Assembly: GCF_000722635.1 (NCBI RefSeq)
Contig: NZ_JOKH01000002.1
Location: 1,149,636 to 1,213,635, forward strand
DNA length: 64,000 nucleotides
Reading direction: 5' to 3'
Origin: Endozoicomonas numazuensis
GTDB taxonomy: Bacteria; Pseudomonadota; Gammaproteobacteria; Pseudomonadales; Endozoicomonadaceae
Shown piece by piece: positions 63,009-64,000 of the stretch (positions are counted from its first letter, which is position 1; every line of letters begins with the position of its first letter). The position numbers were made by a program, and so were the translations under genes. The notes under the pieces are model-generated. The model was not told where the DNA came from and did no database searches. It was given only the letters and a program-made list of their open reading frames with translations.

Positions 63009-63740
63009 TTATACCCCATACCGTTCGCACTGAGCCTGTCGAAGTGCATGAACCACTGATTGCGTGTATTTAATATCAGACAGATGTTTTGTAGCCGGCT
63101 GTTGGCTTTTTTCTGAGCGCGCCAGAACAGGAATATCCACAACTTCCAGCATGGGCAGATCATTGAAGCTGTCACTCAGGCCAACCGATAACCATTTCCG
63201 CCCAGGGAAGTTCTCCAGATAATGTTTGAAGAGCTTCTTCGCCGCCGAACCTTTACCCCCCTTGCCCGATACGTGATAGAAACGGCCTCCCCGAGTCAGG
63301 TGCAAACTTTCTTTAGCAAGCTGTTTTTCAAACTTTTCCAGCATTTTGTCACTGTCTTCCCATATCAAGGGTTCGCTGGCCTTTCGGTCTGCAGCCTGGC
63401 TTGCTTCTTCCTGACTGAGTCCGCAGAAGTCCGCTATTTCTCGATGGCTGCAGTCGCCAAACCCCTTGAACCGGAAGTCATATTGATCACGAAACTGTTG
63501 CAAGATTCTGCGAATAGCTTTGTAGGGATGACCATGAAAGTAGTGGGTATTGAACGGATGATCCAGCCCCATGTCCAGTTGCAGAGGCAGCACCTCACTG
63601 AGGGTTTTACTGGTATTAAAAACAACTGGAATGTTAAGCGCTTTCAACCGATCCAGTGCAGGTTTTGCTGCTGTCCAGCTGTAGCTATCATGATCCAGAA
63701 GCGTGCCATCCAGATCGGAGAAAATCACCAGCTGCTTCAT
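63009..63740 (-). pseudogene. Mannosyl/glucosyl-3-phosphoglycerate phosphatase (HAD), probably decayed
   Basis: A 243-aa HAD-family protein (start at 63740, AAAAAGG site at -9). FSDLDGTLLDHD gives Asp9/Asp11. NTSKT (motif 2) and GLSDSFNDLPML (motif 4) are present. The family segment normally following the DHPF motif, which contains the N-G-(S/A)-A-I sequence of the cap, is missing: DHPF at residues 60-63 is followed directly by NTHYFHG. This is a probable in-frame deletion of roughly 20-30 residues. The last 11 residues (LRQAQCERYGV) are encoded by a palindrome-type repeat (63021-63046); the neighbouring frame reads GYNAWLHFEA, similar to the usual G-(W/Y)-N-x-x-L ending, so the repeat may have shifted the frame. 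It would complete the osmolyte pathway with gpgS. Confidence 0.7.
63021..63046. repeat. Single arm of the palindromic repeat seen at 13552
   Basis: ccgttcgcactgagcctgtc and the following gaagtg match the 13552-13577 arm at 23 of 26 positions. It lies inside the 3' end of the HAD phosphatase gene and appears to define its last codons. Confidence 0.8.
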
Positions 63741-63958
63741 CGCCTTTTTACAGTGGGGCACTGTCTCAACCCCTGAAAGTAGAACAGAATGCTATGTGTC
63801 AGTATGACTAACCCATTCGTTAGTTAAAAAAACACATTTAAATCAATTAGATAGAAGTACAGGACATCTAAGACAGAAAATAGTCAAAGCCAATTGAAAC
63901 AGTAGGCCAACTTATGGGTCTTACTTCAAACCCCACTAAAAGGAGTAGGAGTAGGACC
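63741..63958. other. Intergenic region before the last gene
   Basis: An AT-rich 218-bp stretch that should hold the promoter of the gene starting at 63959 and perhaps the phosphatase promoter. No other feature is visible. Confidence 0.4.
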
Positions 63959-64000
63959 ATGAAAGAAACCTATTACTCAAAGGCAATGCTCAGAAAAGCC
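63959..64000 (+). CDS. Start of an unidentified gene (partial)
   Basis: ATG at 63959 follows a strong repeated purine ribosome-binding region (aggagtaggagtaggacc). Only 14 codons (MKETYYSKAMLRKA) are inside the window, too few to identify the product. The double AGGAG site resembles that of the 42-aa ORF at 13877. Confidence 0.6.
   Translation, partial: MKETYYSKAMLRKA

Noticed and set aside
1-64000. tRNA and rRNA genes
   Set aside because: No cloverleaf with a GTTC-type T arm or conserved rRNA segment was noticed on either strand; a dedicated covariance search could still find one.

Overview
The window looks like a marine gammaproteobacterial chromosome of medium GC content. I infer a host-associated Endozoicomonas-like or other Oceanospirillales organism. 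The reasons are a complete type II secretion operon, many fructose-family PTS parts, a very large OTU-protease protein of effector type, palindromic intergenic repeats, and several genes caught in decay. The genus is an inference from gene content; no rRNA or marker gene is present to confirm it.

Layout. (1) 15-752 is an unrecognised gene. A 143-bp miniature inverted-repeat element (800-942) ends on the stop codon of gspN. (2) 942-13273, minus strand: a type II secretion operon in the order gspC-D-E-F-G-H-I-J-K-L-M-N. It is interrupted between gspH and gspI by a BrnT/BrnA-type toxin-antitoxin module whose toxin is frameshifted and which is followed by a second tiny antitoxin-like ORF. (3) 13274-14040 holds a nested inverted repeat and a 42-aa ORF. 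(4) 14123-17058, minus: an HPr-EI-EIIA fusion and an EIIB of a fructose-family PTS. (5) 17213-21700, minus: a 1495-aa OTU-domain protein with a C-terminal zinc-finger-like motif. (6) 21869-22717: an AraC-family regulator. (7) 22864-37762, minus: a 12-gene exopolysaccharide operon whose gene set resembles the rhizobial succinoglycan (exo) system, preceded by a perfect ops element for RfaH. (8) 38669-40124, plus: PTS EIIC and a second EIIB. (9) 40557-47003, plus: a tightly packed seven-gene operon of thermostable-hemolysin-family protein, AMP-dependent ligase, haem-oxygenase-like di-iron protein, SDR, TPR protein, response regulator and histidine kinase. This is the best candidate here for an undescribed system. 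(10) 47196-50159: a Gfo/Idh/MocA oxidoreductase, a 6-phospho-beta-glucosidase and a third EIIB. (11) 50427-60896: a copper/silver locus with copA-cueR on the plus strand and DUF411-cusA-cusB-cusC plus a small Cys/His protein on the minus strand. MerR-type promoters with 19-bp spacers precede both arms, and a frameshifted fragment of an animal-type haem peroxidase lies between them. (12) 60979-61614: an AT-rich hexapeptide acyltransferase. (13) 61734-63740, minus: a decayed glucosyl-phosphoglycerate synthase (two in-frame nonsense codons) and its HAD phosphatase (internal deletion, repeat at the 3' end). A new gene begins at 63959.

How the parts fit. PTS components are split over three places but can form one phosphorelay (HPr-EI-EIIA to EIIB to EIIC) supplying a phosphorylated sugar, perhaps a beta-glucoside for the GH1 enzyme. 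Similar TTGA-N6-TCAA palindromes stand upstream of gspC, the PTS genes, the AraC gene and EIIC, suggesting a shared FNR-type regulator. The EPS operon is probably read through with RfaH, and the copper arms are probably switched together by CueR.
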